This document shows positions 41,916 to 59,350 of a stretch of DNA of 64,000 nt, in pieces. The translations under genes and the position numbers were made by a program. The first letter of the stretch is position 1, and each line of letters begins with the position of its first letter. Under the pieces are notes generated by a model that worked only from the letters and a program-made list of their open reading frames with translations, was not told the DNA's origin and searched no databases. This DNA comes from Corylus avellana (lineage: Eukaryota > Streptophyta > Magnoliopsida > Fagales > Betulaceae): assembly GCF_901000735.1 (NCBI RefSeq), contig NC_081545.1, forward strand, positions 26,379,513 to 26,443,512. The letters run 5' to 3'.

Positions 41916-44349
41916 CTAAAATTTCATTCTACGCGGCCTTAGAGCAACAAAATCATCAAGTATCAAATCTGAATCGAAGCTTTTAGCAATTTTCCTTTCA
42001 ATGTAGACAAGTAAACTATCTCTAAGAAACTCATCTTCCATTTTATTACGAAGTCTTGTTTTAACAATTTTCATTGCTGAATATGCTCGTTCAGTAATTG
42101 CTGTAGACACCGGAAGAGTCAAAACAAGACGAATCAATCTATCAATAAGACAATATGTATCTGATTTTCCGGCCTCTATCAATCCTCGACATAATTCCGC
42201 AATGAAAGACAATTTTTGTAGTTTCAGATGATTAAGCATATCAACTTCAAAATGCTTCAATTGAAATCTCAAAATAATTTTTTCCTGCTCAGAAAAATCC
42301 AGAGAATAGTACTGCTCTGCAAGACTACATATATCATCAATATTAAATGATTTATAAGCATCATTTGGATCCAAAGCTGAACTAAGTGTCAAGAGTTCCA
42401 TTGCCCTTTCACCAAATCTACAATCAAGCTCTTGCAATTGAAAGTCTATAATAGCATTGAATACATCAAAATGATAATAATGTTCCACCGTAATGTTATC
42501 TCGTTGAAGACGACCTCGGCTTTTTAACATAATGAGCACCCAAATCCGGAATGTCTATTTCAAATTTTTTGGAGAAAGAGACTACTTTCTCAAGAAAATT
42601 ATCCCAATCTTCATTTCTCAATTTTTGGAGGAGTGCTTTTGTATTAGAAACTAATTGCATAGCATTCAAGATGTCTTGAGATTTTTGTTGCAAATGTTGA
42701 CAAAGACAATCAGTAATACCCATAATTTCCCTCATCATATGTAAAATGAATATGAATTTGAATGATGTAATCATTTCATAAGCAGCACCAGCATCCCCAC
42801 GTTGAGAGTAAGTAGATCCTTCATTTATAATCTTTTCAAGGACTGAACAAGCAGGATTAAACAGCCTTAGTAGGCTACAAATAGAATAAAAATGAGAACC
42901 CCAACGAGAATCACCAGCTCGTTTCAAAGTGCCAATTTGGTTAGCCCCTTTTCCAGTTTCAAGTTCATCAATAGCTATCAAATGTGCGATATCTTCTTCT
43001 TGAGCATCTTGCAAATCACGATGACGTTTACATGAAGCACTAACCACATTGATAATGAAATTCAAATTTGAGAAGAAATCATGAACAACAATTACCTCTC
43101 GAGATGCAGCAACTAATGCTAATTGTAATCGATGCGCAAAACAATGAACATAGTATGCACAAAAACATTCATTGAGAAATAATGCCTGTAATCCTTTCCA
43201 TTCACCACGCATATTGCTAGCACCATCATATCCTTGCCCACGAATACTTTGAATATCAAGACAATTTTGAGAAAGAACGTCAGATATTTTATCCTTTAAA
43301 GTCAATGCCGATGTATCTTTAACTTGGACAATATCAAAGAAGCGTTCTTGTATAAAACCATCTTTGTTAACAAATCTCAAAACAATAGCCATTTGTTCTC
43401 TCTTAGACTCATCTCGTGCCTCATCAACAATAATACAAAATTTTGAATCACCAATTTCTTCACGAATTGCATCTCGCACCCTTTTTGCCCAAACATGTAA
43501 AATATCTTTTTGGACATGATGTGAAGTATATTTTGCATTTTGTGGAGCATTTTCTAAAACAACCTTGGCAACATCCTCGTTGTAATTAGACACAAGTTTT
43601 ATCAACTCAAGAAAATTGCCACAATTTTTAGAATCGGGACCTTCATCGTGACCTCTATAAGGACATCCTTGATATGCCAAATACCGAATAGAATCAATTG
43701 AAGTCTTCAATTGCAATCGATTGTTCAATTTTTCTTCCGAAGTTTGCTTATCTATCACCTTATCAATATGTTGAGATTGATTCTTCAAATTATCACAACA
43801 CTTAACAGCATTATTATGAGGTGAACATGGCCCATTTCCCATGTGGGCCAAAAAAGAACAATGTGTACCATCATTGACTTTCTTCCAATTACGAAATCCT
43901 TCAATTGTAAATGCACAACCTCTTTTAATTTTAGCAAAAAGAAAGCAGGGTAAACAATAAGCAGCATCTTTGTTTTCAGAATATTCTAACCAATCAAACA
44001 TCTTATACCAAGATGATTGAAATCTTCAGCGGTTTTTTTTAGTTCCTGAAAACGGATATCCAGAACTACTAGAATGAATGAACCTATGAGGACCAACTTT
44101 AAGATAAGCACATCTAATTTCATCCCGTTGATTAACATGATATTCCCATATTTGAGGACGTAATCCTGGATCATGTTGTAGAGTAGAAATGTCAAATGAC
44201 TCAACTACTTGAGATTCAATTCTTGGCATCTTAGAAAGGCGTTGCTCAGGAGCTAAAGTTTGAGGATTGGATGTTGAGGAAGACATTTTAGAATTTGAGT
44301 CAGCATCTTTTTTCTTAAAAAATGCATCAATCATTTTTTGCTTGCTCAT
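41916..44349 (-). pseudogene. hAT transposase (TTF-zinc-finger/MYM1-like), interrupted
   Basis: Reading from 44349: MSKQKMIDAFFKKKDA, then a TTF-type zinc-binding N-terminus (CAYLKVGPHRFIH, AAYCLPCFLFAK), a DUF4371/RNase H-like core with IIVDEARDES and RGQGYDGASNMRG acidic motifs, HCFAHRLQLALVAA, and the hAT C-terminal dimerisation region (TLPVSTAITERAYSAMK). About 810 codons in all. Two lesions: TGA at 44026-44028 between KKNR and RFQSSWYK in the same frame (a likely CGA-to-TGA change), and a one-base shift near 42505 in an A run (VKKPRSSS against LKSRGRLQRD). The protein would cut and rejoin DNA at the element ends; this copy should not make it without readthrough. Confidence 0.85.
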
Positions 44350-44830
44350 AATGTAATCTAAGAATTTTCAGAAACCTGAAAAATTATTTATCTATTAGTT
44401 TTAATTCTTATACTACACAATTCATGTCTAATGAAACATACTCTAAGTCTCTAATGATATTATAATAAAATTATTAGCATATTCCGATAGCTATTAGCCT
44501 AAAATGAATTAATAAAAAGAGCAAACTTAAGATTGGTAATAATCTTCTGAAACTCGTTGATTCTTGACAAAATTCTAAAATATATAAAACACACCTTACA
44601 AAAAAAATAACAATATTGTTTTTATTAGAATAAGATAAACAAAATGATGAAAATAAGAGATATATCACAATTAAAAAGCTCCATAAATTTCGGTCAATCA
44701 TATTAGAGTTTGCAAATTGCCCAATTAAAAAAGAAATATGCATCTACAATGGGAGCGCCGCACTACAATCTACAAAATGAATAAATAAATAATAAAGTTC
44801 TTGAATTGGGGAAAGAAAAAAACAAGCAGG

Positions 44831-45300
44831 ATTTTGAATCTTTGACCATTCTTGGTTATGAGTTATGAGTTATGACAAATTTGATCAATGACCATGTACA
44901 AAGAACAAGCACAATGAAGGTTGTGGGGCCGTGGGTCTTGGACTCTTGTGCACATCCTCTGCAGCAAACAACAAACAAGCTAAAAAAAATCTATTCTTCC
45001 ACTTTCTTCATTTTTTTTTCACTTTTCTAAGCACTACCAACCAAATATATTGATATCCCCTATTTTGAATCTTTGACCATTCTTGGTTATGAGTTATGAG
45101 TTATGACAAATTTGACCAATGACCCTGTACAAAAAACAAGCACAATGAAGGCTGTGGCCTGTGGGTCTTAGACAGTTGGACTCTTGTGCACAGCCTCTGC
45201 AGCAAGCAACAAACAAGCTAAAAAATAATCTATTCTTCCACTTTCTTCATTATTTTTCACTTTTCTAAGCACTACCAACCAAATATATTGATATCCCCTA
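44831..45300. repeat. 231-bp tandem duplication in the hAT 5' region
   Basis: 44831-45061 and 45062 to about 45300 are near-identical, both starting ATTTTGAATCTTTGACCATT and both ending near CCAAATATATTGATATCCCC. They lie upstream of the transposase, where promoter and subterminal repeats are expected. Small changes (GTGGGGCCGTGGG against GTGGCCTGTGGG) show the duplication is not fresh. Confidence 0.85.
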
Positions 45301-46026
45301 GGAACCGAATATATTCACAATTTACAAACAATAAAGCAAGCTAAGCAACTGTTAAGAGGAGATACTCACAGAGACTACAGAGTCGATCACTCTCCCACTC
45401 TCGGTCTCAGTCTCTCAGATCTGGACAGCCACAGCCAGGACTGCCGGACTGTTTATTTGTCGCTAATTGGTGTTTGTTGGGTCGGAGAAAGCCGGGGGTG
45501 GCACCGTGGCAGTGAAAATGCCGATGGTGCGGCTGAGCAAGTCAAGTTCAATGGGAGTGCTGCACAGTCCACGACTATTAGCCTATTACAGTGCAAGAGC
45601 AGAGGTTTTGTATTTGATTTTGGAGGGAATAATAATCCCCACACTTCAACGGAATTGGATATCTCCAAGCTAGTGATTAGTTTCGACGGTCGGCAAGTCT
45701 GAAAACGAAACGCTCTTGAGCCGCAGGAGTGCAGGACAGGTTGGAGTCGGGAAGAGGGGTTAGGGATTTAGGGTAAGATTTTTTTTTTTCTTTTGTTTAG
45801 TGTATAAGTATTGCCTTGCTATGCTAAAGAGTTGAGACTTTGAGAATTTTTTATTTTTTTATTTTTAAGGTGGTAAAAATATTTTGCAGGGGTAGTAAGG
45901 ATTTTGAAATTTTTTTACCAGGGGCATCTTCCAACTTTAGACGTAAAATTACTTAATTTTTTTTTTCTTTTATCGAGGGCGCCCGCCCCTGGGTCGCCCT
46001 CCTTTCTCTCCGCCACTGGGTGGAAG

Positions 46027-47332
46027 GTTAATCTTTTAGGGATAGTATCACAAAAAATTGATTTTATTATCCTAAATTTTGTGCTAATGCCTCAAATTTA
46101 GTACTAATACCTCAAATTTAGTGCTAATACCTTAAATTTAAATTTTCTTTTAATATTTCTCTTCTTCAATTTTTTTTTTTTTTTTTTAAAAAAAAAGTCT
46201 GACTCTTGGCTGTTTCAATTTGTCAGCGGAAAATCTTATATACGGCTTGTAAATTTGATATAATTAATAATTCTAATAGTTGTTAGCTTTTATTCTGTCG
46301 TGATTAACGATAAGGACAAGAAAATTAGCTTTTAAAAAATTATTCAGCAACAGAACCCAATTTTTATGGGTCAACGGTCACTACTGGTGGTTAAACGTTG
46401 AATATATGGTCGGGATCTGCTTGTCAATCTCAAGAAAAAAAAAAATGTACTCTTTTTTTTTCTCTTTTTTTAATTAATCTTTTCTTTTTATTTACACATG
46501 GAATCTTCATTCTTTTTTCCTTTTCTTTTTCTTTTTCTTATTTCCCTTGTTTTTTTTTTTTTTAAAAAAAAACAGTTGGATGGGAGGAAGAGGAATCACC
46601 TCACCCTGGCCTCTCTGTCTCAGTAATAATAAAAAGTGGCACAGAAAGATACATAATAAATAAATAAACCATGTTTATTTACAGAAAAAGATAAAACAAG
46701 CAATGCAGAAATTTTTGAACATCTGCACATATAGACGATCATGATAACAAGTTGTTTTTTGTCCGTCCAGCTAAATTTTGGAATTTGGAGTGGGTTGTGG
46801 TTGTCCACATTGGACATGAAATGACTGCATTACCCCCTTCCCTCCCTTCCGTTCCCTCCCTTCTAACCATTGGATACCATTGACCTTTAATCATTAAAAG
46901 CTAATCAGAGATTTATATTTTATTACGTCGATTCCGTTTCCGATCTTTTGTTTTTTTTTTTTTAACGAAATACCCACACTACCCCTGGGTTAGAAATTTT
47001 TAAGGCTCCGATCGATTTTTCAACTTGTTGGGTTGGACTGTGGTACTCTACCGTGATCGCGACTATAGTAGTTTGACAAATTCCGTTTTCATAATTGTGC
47101 AAAAGAAAAATTTTGAGCTTCAAAAGGGGGCAAAAAAATAAATAAATAATTTTGTGAGTGGGATCCACTGTTGAATGGAACCGGTTGAATGTAGGTCATG
47201 TTATTAGGCAAAGCCATTTATGAAAAGAAGTAAATGGTGGCGGATTCAGTTGGTGGCGGATCCACTTCTCTTGGAAGGCAAAGTACGAGCGCAAAGTAGA
47301 AGAACAGGAAAAGGAATAGAATCATTTTAGAA
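46027..47332. other. Intergenic, upstream of the third OPR gene
   Basis: AT-rich with several long T runs (46166-46188, 46550-46565). I find no supported gene and no clear TATA box or CGTCA repeats like those of the other OPR promoters. Just before the ATG a short GGTGGCGGATTCAGTT/GGTGGCGGATCCACTT tandem occurs (47236-47270). Confidence 0.45.
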
Positions 47333-51363
<4,031 letters not shown>

Positions 51364-54300
51364 GTTTGCAAAGGAGCCTAGGGGAATTTAAATTGTCTAA
51401 ATTTACCCCTCTTTTAAATCCAATGTATTTTTAGTGTGTATTGTCTTGTATTGTACAAGAGCAAGAAAAACTCTTAATAACTTCACAGCGCAAGAGTTGC
51501 ACATTTGGTGGAGCTGATATGCCTGAGTAATAATTTGAAATGCCATTTGGCTATTACATATTGAGCACAAGAACACTTGGTTAAATTATTATACAATAAA
51601 GATTTCTCTCAAACTGAGGTGGAAGAAGTATCTATAAAAATGACGTGTCATTTAGCATGTAAGAAACACATAATTTTTTTTTAATACCATGTAAGATGTA
51701 TATGTTTTTTTAATAAAATTTCTTCAAACTGTATCTATTCAATTAAAAAAGTGACAGAAAGTCCTTTCAATGTAGTTTAGAGAAAAACTATGTCCAACCT
51801 ATGAATGATGTTTATGTGCAATCAATGGATGGCAGGGAAAACTGGACTTAGCAAAATTACTTAAGCACTACCTTCTCCTATAAATTGGCATGACCCAATG
51901 GTTCTATGATGAAAAGGCATCTATTGAAACCATGACTTGTCAAGAAGTAAAACTACAATAATATTTATTTTATACATTTACCTCAGTTTTAACCTAGAGG
52001 AATAACAGAGAAGTTTTTGAAGTAAGATGCAAAATCATAACAGGAACCAATATATACATCAAAATCACTAACAGGAACCAATAATAGATTAATAATGATG
52101 ATCTATCTTAATCATGTGAAGTGGTGACTTTTGATTGGTATGTTGGTTGTGGAGACATTGCACTGAAATAACCACTAGAGTTGTCATTCCTTTAAAACGT
52201 ACATTGTTAAAAGGAATGATGTGAAACTCCAATACTCTTTTTTACCTTGATTCTAAATCTTATAAGGATCGTAAACTCAAATGTGAAGTGGAGATCACTT
52301 TGATGCATTTATAAGTGAGACCTTTACTGCGGTCAAAATTCTCAGTACGTTGAGTGATCACATATAGCATTGTGAAATCTTGTGCACATAATTAAGTTTT
52401 GGGTGTCTCCTTATTTATATCCCAAAATTTACAAGAACTCTATTTAATATTTCTTAGAATATTGTATAGGTCCCTACTTCTTATGAAACCTCAAACTAGC
52501 TTTGGAGTACAATGAGGGTATATATATATAATTAAGCTCATTAACATGGGCTTTACTCATAGGCAAAAATAACCCTCTCTTAAGAAAACTATAATTCACA
52601 ATAGAGAAAGACTATGGGTGATCATAATCCAAAGAGAATACACAATCGTACTAAAAAGCATTAAGGTTTCTAATCCTGAATACTACTTGGATTCCAGCAT
52701 AACTTCAATTAGAGTTAGTTAACCCGTACACATATTGCATGAAAACCCTTTTGAGCAACATAAATTACGAAACAAAATTCTTTTCTTAGCCCTAGAAATA
52801 AAAGAAGAGGCCTAAGGGGATACCAAGGGATGATAATTAAGCATAAAAATGAGGAAGCTTTATTTATTTAATTTAATTGGATGCCCTCGATCGTTTTTGT
52901 CGGAGTGTGATATATATATGCTGATTAGTTCATTAATTAATTTATCACAAGAGCCTAAAAGTAGCTTAGAGAATCTCTCATATTTGATTGGCTCTCATTT
53001 TTCCTGTATTCTCTGTCCATTTGGGAATCTGAGTACTGTTCATGTTATAAATTATATTTAGTATTTACCCAATAGCAACAGAAAAATTATAATAATTAAT
53101 TGGACCTGATTATGCATCATTGTAAGTAGTAAATATGGATACCAAAATCAACACCACTCTCGTACTTGAATTATTCTTTTTTTCTGTTTTTTGGAATTAT
53201 TCTTACTATAACACCATATATGTATAGAAAGTCACTCGTAAATATATATGGATACCAAAATCATGATCAATGCTTTTCATGAATGACTGATCTGACGGAA
53301 AATATCATTCATTTGGATGCTTTTTTTTTTTTTTTTGGGTTTAGTAATTAAGATAAAAAGAAAAGCAGGAGCTCATTTGAAGGGTTTTTTTATTTTTCTA
53401 TTTCTTTTTTGTTGTTGTTCTCATTTGGAGGTGCCAGTAGTTTCCATCATCTTCACACAATCGATCGGTTTGATCAGTCCACAGCAATCACCTATGCATG
53501 CAAGAGCTTGAAGTCTTGAAGGCCTATCATCCACTTTAATTAGCATTAACAAAAAGTCCGTGAGAGACAAAGGTGGCTTGAGACTTTCAAAGCTAGATGT
53601 ACGATGCCTATATATTGTCTCGACTTTATGAGTAATTCTTCAAGGGCTATATGCAAGTTGCATGCTATATATATTAATTGCGAGGGTTTTAGTTTCTTTT
53701 TTATTTTTTCAATCAAATTCTGTACTTTTATATTGAACGTACAGTTTGAGTTTTGTCTTAATTATGTGTCATATCATCTCACTCAACTGTTTCAAGGTTA
53801 ATGATTTTCATTAGAAACTGGAATTCCGCCGGAAGAGGCGAGGAAAAACAAAAGTACAAAAGGGTAGGTGATTGTCTCGGTTAATAACTTAATATGCTGT
53901 ATGTTGCATTTCTAGGAGTAAGTGCATTTGTTCATTAGCTTAAAATAAAATTAAAAAAGAAAAAGAAAAAAGGAGGCCTTTTCTTTCCTTCCACATATTT
54001 CGATGGAAGAGTATCTAGGATGTAGTGGAACTGTGGAATGGATGTTATATATATATATATATATATTTGATTTGACAACAGCAAGGTTGTTGCATGCACC
54101 CCTCCACTTTACAGTGAACAGTGTCTTCTTCGAATCTTTGATAGAACAATATAGGGTTTATAGTTTGTTCCCACAAGAACATGTGGGAACAGTTATGGGA
54201 ATATTCTCTAACATTAATTCTTTATTATATATATATATACTTTCGCATCATTTGCTATTGCTATATTAATTAACTCCACAAATTAAGAGGGAGAGAAAAA

Positions 54301-54560
54301 TGTAAAGATCATCTTTGATTTGCATAGTTGCATTTCTGTAATAATTAGCAAATCCTTAACAAAATCTGAGACATGCATTAATTAGGGCATCTTGGCCATT
54401 AGAAAAGCTGCAATTGGACAATATATATATATATATATGCATATATAAAAGTTAGATTAATGTTTATCAGCACAAAGAAAGTGATCTTCAGAACAGCCCT
54501 GCCTTCCATTATTATTTTCTTTTCTTGATTTATATGTAATAATTACTCTTCAATGCATTT
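51364..54560. other. Intergenic, OPR 3' flank and AT-rich DNA
   Basis: The first 750 bases match the flank of the 5646 exon, including the DUF7705-like exon relic at 52041-52072. From about 52210 the sequence is AT-rich with TA repeats (52519-52530, 54047-54065, 54420-54440). No coding exon, RNA gene or transposon end is supported. Confidence 0.45.
52041..52072 (-). pseudogene. Tiny relic of DUF7705-like last exon
   Basis: Minus-strand VSDFDV-like stretch at the same place relative to the OPR stop as at 6939-6971. Evidence that the whole OPR + DUF7705-end unit was copied to this side of the transposon cluster. Confidence 0.5.
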
Positions 54561-54800
54561 AGGGTTTGTTTGGGTGTGCGTTTGAAGGATCTAAAAATGC
54601 GTTTAACATTTAAAAAGTCCGTTTAAAGAAAAAAATACACGTTTGGCAAAAGAAATTGAAAGCGCTTTTAAAAGTTCAAAAAATCCAAAAAATGACCAAA
54701 ACGCACTTTGAATAAAAGTTTAAAAATAAAACTTTTGCCAAAAAATATTTTTTAATTTAAAAACTTTATTTTTCAAAAGCAATTCTAAACATATTCTTAG
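54561..54800. mobile_element. Decayed MITE related to the OPR intron elements
   Basis: Starts AGGGTTTGTTTGGGTGTGCG and ends with sequence whose reverse complement is TAAGAATATGTTTAGAATTG, with the same AAAAAGTCCGTTTAAA and AAAACTTTTGCCAAAA runs as the element at 4431. Ends match only partly. Confidence 0.5.
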
Positions 54801-55969
54801 TGCAAATACCTTGTTTAAATTGCACGGATAATCTTAAGAGAAAAGAAGAGAAGCTGTTTTCAATGCATAATATATATATATATATAAGAGTTGAAATGAA
54901 ATCATTGGGGAGTGGCATTATATTTGAAATGAGGCTCATGGTCAAGGAAGCCTTTTGCCGGCCTTTTTCTCAATGTGTGCACTTTGCATCCATCAACATC
55001 AACATCATGCCACGCGCCACATTTGTGCCCCCATTCCCAAGCTTTTGACTAAATGGAGGGAAAAGCAAAGCGCCATCTGTTTTTTCTTGGTCAAGGTCAT
55101 TAAAGGGGCTTCATTTTTTGTGGGTGCTAGCTACTAATTCAATGGGTCATCAATAACGAATCAAGTGATTAATTATAAACATGATAAGCATAGTCTGGGC
55201 TGCTGTAGCCAGGATCACCAAAATGTTGTATTCCCAATAGTTGGTGCCATGAAAGACCAATTAAGCCTTGATTTTGTGAAAGCCAAGATGTAATTAAGAG
55301 AGGAAGTGATGAATTATTAGCTAGCTAGCTAGCTAGCTAGCTAAGGTTTTTCTTTTTCTTTTTTTAATTGTCAAACTAGGAATCAAAAGAGAATAAAAAG
55401 AAAAAAAGAAAAATTCTCTTATTATTGAAATTATGTTGTACTTTACCAATCTGGAAAACAATTTGCTAAGAATGCTATATATATCAATAAATTGGAATTG
55501 ACTATGTATATATATATAGATATATGTACTTGAATATCAGAATATGTATCTTCTGCTTAAATATATTGTTCTAGGTTGGTGCAAAGTGCAAACTAGAATT
55601 AAGCTTTGCTAGTGGTGTGTATGAGGCATTCTCTCTCTCATAAACAACAATTTACTTGCATATCATGCCATCTCTAATTAATTAATTATATGATCCATTC
55701 ATCTTTGCCATCAGAGACTTTGTCACTTGCTTGCTAGCTTATTATAATACAATACGATTGCTTTCTTTCTTTCCTTTTTCCTTTTTATTATTACTTTTTT
55801 TTCTTAAAAAAAAATTAACAAGGATCCTAAATCTAATTAATTAACTCTTGACCTCACCTTGTACCATGCTCTCAAAAATTGGTGCAATGATTTTCACTCT
55901 TTACTTTTGTTAGATTTATTTAAAATAAATAACTAAAATTATTTATTTTGATTTTCTTCAACTTTGTAG

Positions 55970-56002
<33 letters not shown>

Positions 56003-57984
56003 GTGTGATGCTCAAGTTTTTTACACATTTATATATAAAAGGTATTCTCAATTTTTTTTGTGCCCCTTATTCTAAAATTTTCTGCCCGTGCCCACCACAG
56101 TTGATGATCATTTGAACAAAGCCGACATCAGGAACCAGTTCATTCAACTTATAAATCCTAGTCTAATATTCTCCCATCACATTTCCTTCACAAAACAGCC
56201 TGTACACTTAGATTAATTACAAATTAAGGCCGTAGTGTACCAACTTGCTGTCTTTTATATATATGTCTTGTCTATCACACACAACCCGTTTTTCAGGATT
56301 CAGGTGCCTAGTGCTTCTACATATTGTTTAACAATGTCACTTTACTCATATAAAAGACTTTGGTTTCTTTTACCGACACTAATTGATTTTCAAATGAAAT
56401 TGTTAGAGTCAAGGTCATGAAATTGAGTCAAAGGAATCGGTGTCACGTTAAGAGAATGATTGTTAAGGTGCAACAATGCCGCTGATCTATTTACATGGAC
56501 GGCTTAGAGCGTGCTTTACGGGGATACCTTTAATTCCCCTCATTAAACACCAATTAATTCCCAGATAAAATTGTCAAATATTCGATCTAACATATATTTA
56601 TTTATTGCCTATATATATCTTAATCTATGATTCTTTCACAGTACTGCAACTGATCATGAATGTGGGAGATCTACTATATCTGCTTTATCTTTCTTTTCTC
56701 TTTTTCCGTCAAGTTCTCTAGAGGGCACACCAGAATATATCATTCAGAAAGGACTGGAAGAGTATCATGCAGAAGAGATTGTAAGCATTCCTCATAATTT
56801 TCCCCTGATATCCAACATTTATATATATATATATGCGCATATATATGAATTATGATGTTCAACTGCATATGAATGACACCACTAAGAACAGTAGTGTCCA
56901 CCACCAAATTGTATGCTTAGCAACACAAATAAAAAACTGATTTAATTAAGAAAACGCTCTTATATTCCAAAGCCAATGAAGTTAACTTTTACCCTGATCA
57001 AGCTGTATTCAATTATATTTTGGCAAAAGATTATGGAATCTAATTAAGCTTTATACCTTGAGTCCACGTGGCATCCTCTATAGAGAATATCCACGTGGCA
57101 ACTGTTTAAGCCTAGCTCGTCCATGCAGCCTATCATCTTTACATGTTAATTAAAGAGAAGATATGTTTTAGGATTTTTGTTGAGTACTATAAGTGATTTG
57201 ACAAGATTCTAATTGCCTTCAAAGTTAAGATGAGAGAAGAGAAGTGGGAAAAAATAACAAAAAGAAAGAAGAAATGGGAGAGTGGTGGTGGCTCACCTGA
57301 CCTTTCAGGGCTTTTTTAATGCATTAATTAAGCTCAGAAAGCTGCAAGTCATTAGTAAGCTTGAATTTTGTTCTTAATTAGCTTCAAAGGCCTAAACCCT
57401 AAAATATAAATACAAATTAATGGCTACACATGAAGGCCAAGAAATTAGGAAAAGGTTGTTCCAAAAAGCAACCCAGCATGGGCAGCTCATTGGCTCCCAA
57501 GATCAAATTAAATCGATGGGTTGCACATGAAAATGCAAACTGCATGCTGACTAGACTCTTCTTTTTCTTCCTTTTCTTTTTTTAACTGCTCCCACGTTTA
57601 CGTCCTTTTTGATATAGTGATGGACAGCATTTTTTTAAATAAATTCGGAAAAAAAATAATAATAAGCGTTTATTATAATCAAAGGTCTTGAGTTTGAGCT
57701 TTGTCTCAATCACCTGATCACCACTTATTTTAATTATTATTATTATTATTATTATTTTTGTATTTGACCAATTTCACACACTTGAAAGAGGGTGTTAGAA
57801 TATAATTAAATATTTAATTTCAACTTAAACTTTTTAACATAAATTATATGAGAAAACCAATAAAAAACAAATACTTTAGTTAACCATAGAATGATAAAGA
57901 GGAATACTTAGGAGTTGTAATCTTCTACCATCTCCGCAACTATTTCACGTCATGTCGTTTTGTAGGGTCTCTGGATAGGACATG
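54801..57984. other. Intergenic, microsatellite-rich
   Basis: No gene seen. Contains (AGCT)n at 55320-55343, CT then TA then GT repeats at 55972-56007, TA repeats at 56823-56834 and a (TTA)n tract near 57735. A block at about 56400-56530 resembles 61360-61490 in the MADS-box intron (shared GGTACAACAGTGTCGCT and ACATGGACGAC type motifs), so both are copies of a dispersed repeat. Confidence 0.45.
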
Positions 57985-58125
57985 GATCCTCTCCAGTCTG
58001 TTTGGATAGGAGGGGATCCAGTTCCTATATTATCAGGGACAATAATGTCTCTGATAATACAAATTATCTCTGGTAATATAGGAACTGGCCGGATCCCCTC
58101 CTGTCCAAACGAACCAGAGAAGATC
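57985..58125. mobile_element. Foldback MITE / hairpin
   Basis: Left arm GATCCTCTCCAGTCTGTTTG... (57985-58040) pairs with the right arm (58069-58125), whose reverse complement begins GATCTTCTCTGGTTCGTTTG. The arms are about 55 bases with a loop of about 30. It is a compact palindromic MITE, and if transcribed would form a long stem like a small-RNA precursor. Confidence 0.65.
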
Positions 58126-59072
58126 ATTCTCTCCCGGATAAACATAATTAAAGATAATCATTTCAATTAGACAATTACTTTCTGTTTGGGTCCCATCAAT
58201 ATGATAACTCCTAAGATAAAAACCTTAAAACACTGTACGTCTTACTTCCCGGTCTCTGTTCATTTATCCCATGAATCATTGGTCTCTCATAGCTTCTACT
58301 GATAGGCCTCTACAATATGTCTGCCTAGCTAGACAGAAGAAAATTATTTTCACAATCAATCTCCTTTTTCTTTTTTCTTTTTTTCAGCTGGAAATATCTG
58401 CAAATTAATAGCATTTTTAGTATATGCAAATAAATAAAAATAAGAGAAGGTGAATCATGCATTGGGAAAAATAAAATAAGAGAAGGTGATCATGCATGCC
58501 TTGGTATGCTATTAGGACTTAGGAAAAAAAAAGGGTGACATGGACCTTGTTCTGAGTTTGGATCGATTATCATCGTGTTATAGGTTTTATTGTTTAAATA
58601 AGTATTTTTCTAATCTTAAATGTCTCCTAGAAAACATGTATCTAGATTGAAAAGCTTGAGAAAAAAGAGAAAAATTAATTCAATTTTTTTTTTTTTTTTT
58701 TTTTAAAAAGGTTCTTGATAAATTTGTAACACAAATAATTAATTACCTCAAATTTAATAACTCAACAATAAATCTTTGTAACTGAAACAGAAGACAATAT
58801 TGAAATAAATAATATGAAATGGTTGATAATCAGATTCTTAATGATACTAGAGTATAGTATGACAAATTATTGACAATTCCTACTAAAGAACATAAAAAGA
58901 ATTAGGAAAAAGATGAGATAATTAAGCAAATGAAAAAAAAAAAAAAAAAAATTGATATTTTGATAATATATCAAATTCTATTTTTACAAATATTTATAAT
59001 CACGGTCAATAAAAAATATATTAATAAAACTTGAATATAAAAAAATTGATTAATAATAATAATAAAAAAAAG

Positions 59073-59117
<45 letters not shown>

Positions 59118-59342
59118 GGAAAGAAATTGAGTTTGTGCGTATGAGAGAGACAGAGACAAAGACAGAGAGAAGTGAAGAGTGAAGAGCGAGTGATCATGTG
59201 AGAGAATTAATATGAACAAAACATAGTGATATGTAAAGGAGTGATGTGAAAGATTAAACAAAGCTTAGTGATATGTAAAAGCAGAGCTGCCGACCAATTA
59301 TTATTCTTTTCGGCTGGAGAGAGAGATATGGAACCATGGAGG
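58126..59342. other. MADS-box gene upstream region
   Basis: AT-rich with a T run at 58685-58704, an A run at 58934-58951 and a long AT microsatellite at about 59076-59112, followed by a GA-rich stretch. No perfect CC(A/T)6GG CArG box was noticed. Confidence 0.4.
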
Positions 59343-59350
59343 TATATAAG
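59343..59350 (+). promoter_or_regulatory. TATA box of the AGL12-like gene
   Basis: TATATAAG in a GC-richer context, 162 bases before the ATG at 59512, leaving a 5' leader of roughly 130 bases. Strand and distance fit a core promoter. Confidence 0.55.

Larger units (their letters stand above)
41648..46018 (-). mobile_element. Complete hAT-family DNA transposon
   Basis: 4371 bp. The left end reads TAGTGGCGGATCC and the right end, read inward, CAGTGGCGGAGAG, so the ends are inverted around AGTGGCGGA. Exact 8-bp GGTGGAAG duplications flank it. It encodes one transposase on the minus strand (44349-41916). The right third contains a 231-bp tandem duplication (44831-45300) and a GC-richer block (45400-45770) upstream of the transposase. 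The transposase is interrupted, so this copy is non-autonomous, though its ends look mobilisable. It inserted beside the copia nest before the two haplotype copies diverged. Confidence 0.88.

Noticed and set aside
45427..45770. GC-richer block in the hAT right end with 70-80-codon frames on both strands
   Set aside because: I recognise no domain, and GC bias alone opens the frames. It could be captured host sequence, but there is no positive evidence.
46166..46188. Homopolymer and A/T runs as possible terminators or origins
   Set aside because: Such runs occur throughout this AT-rich plant DNA and carry no strand-specific signal.
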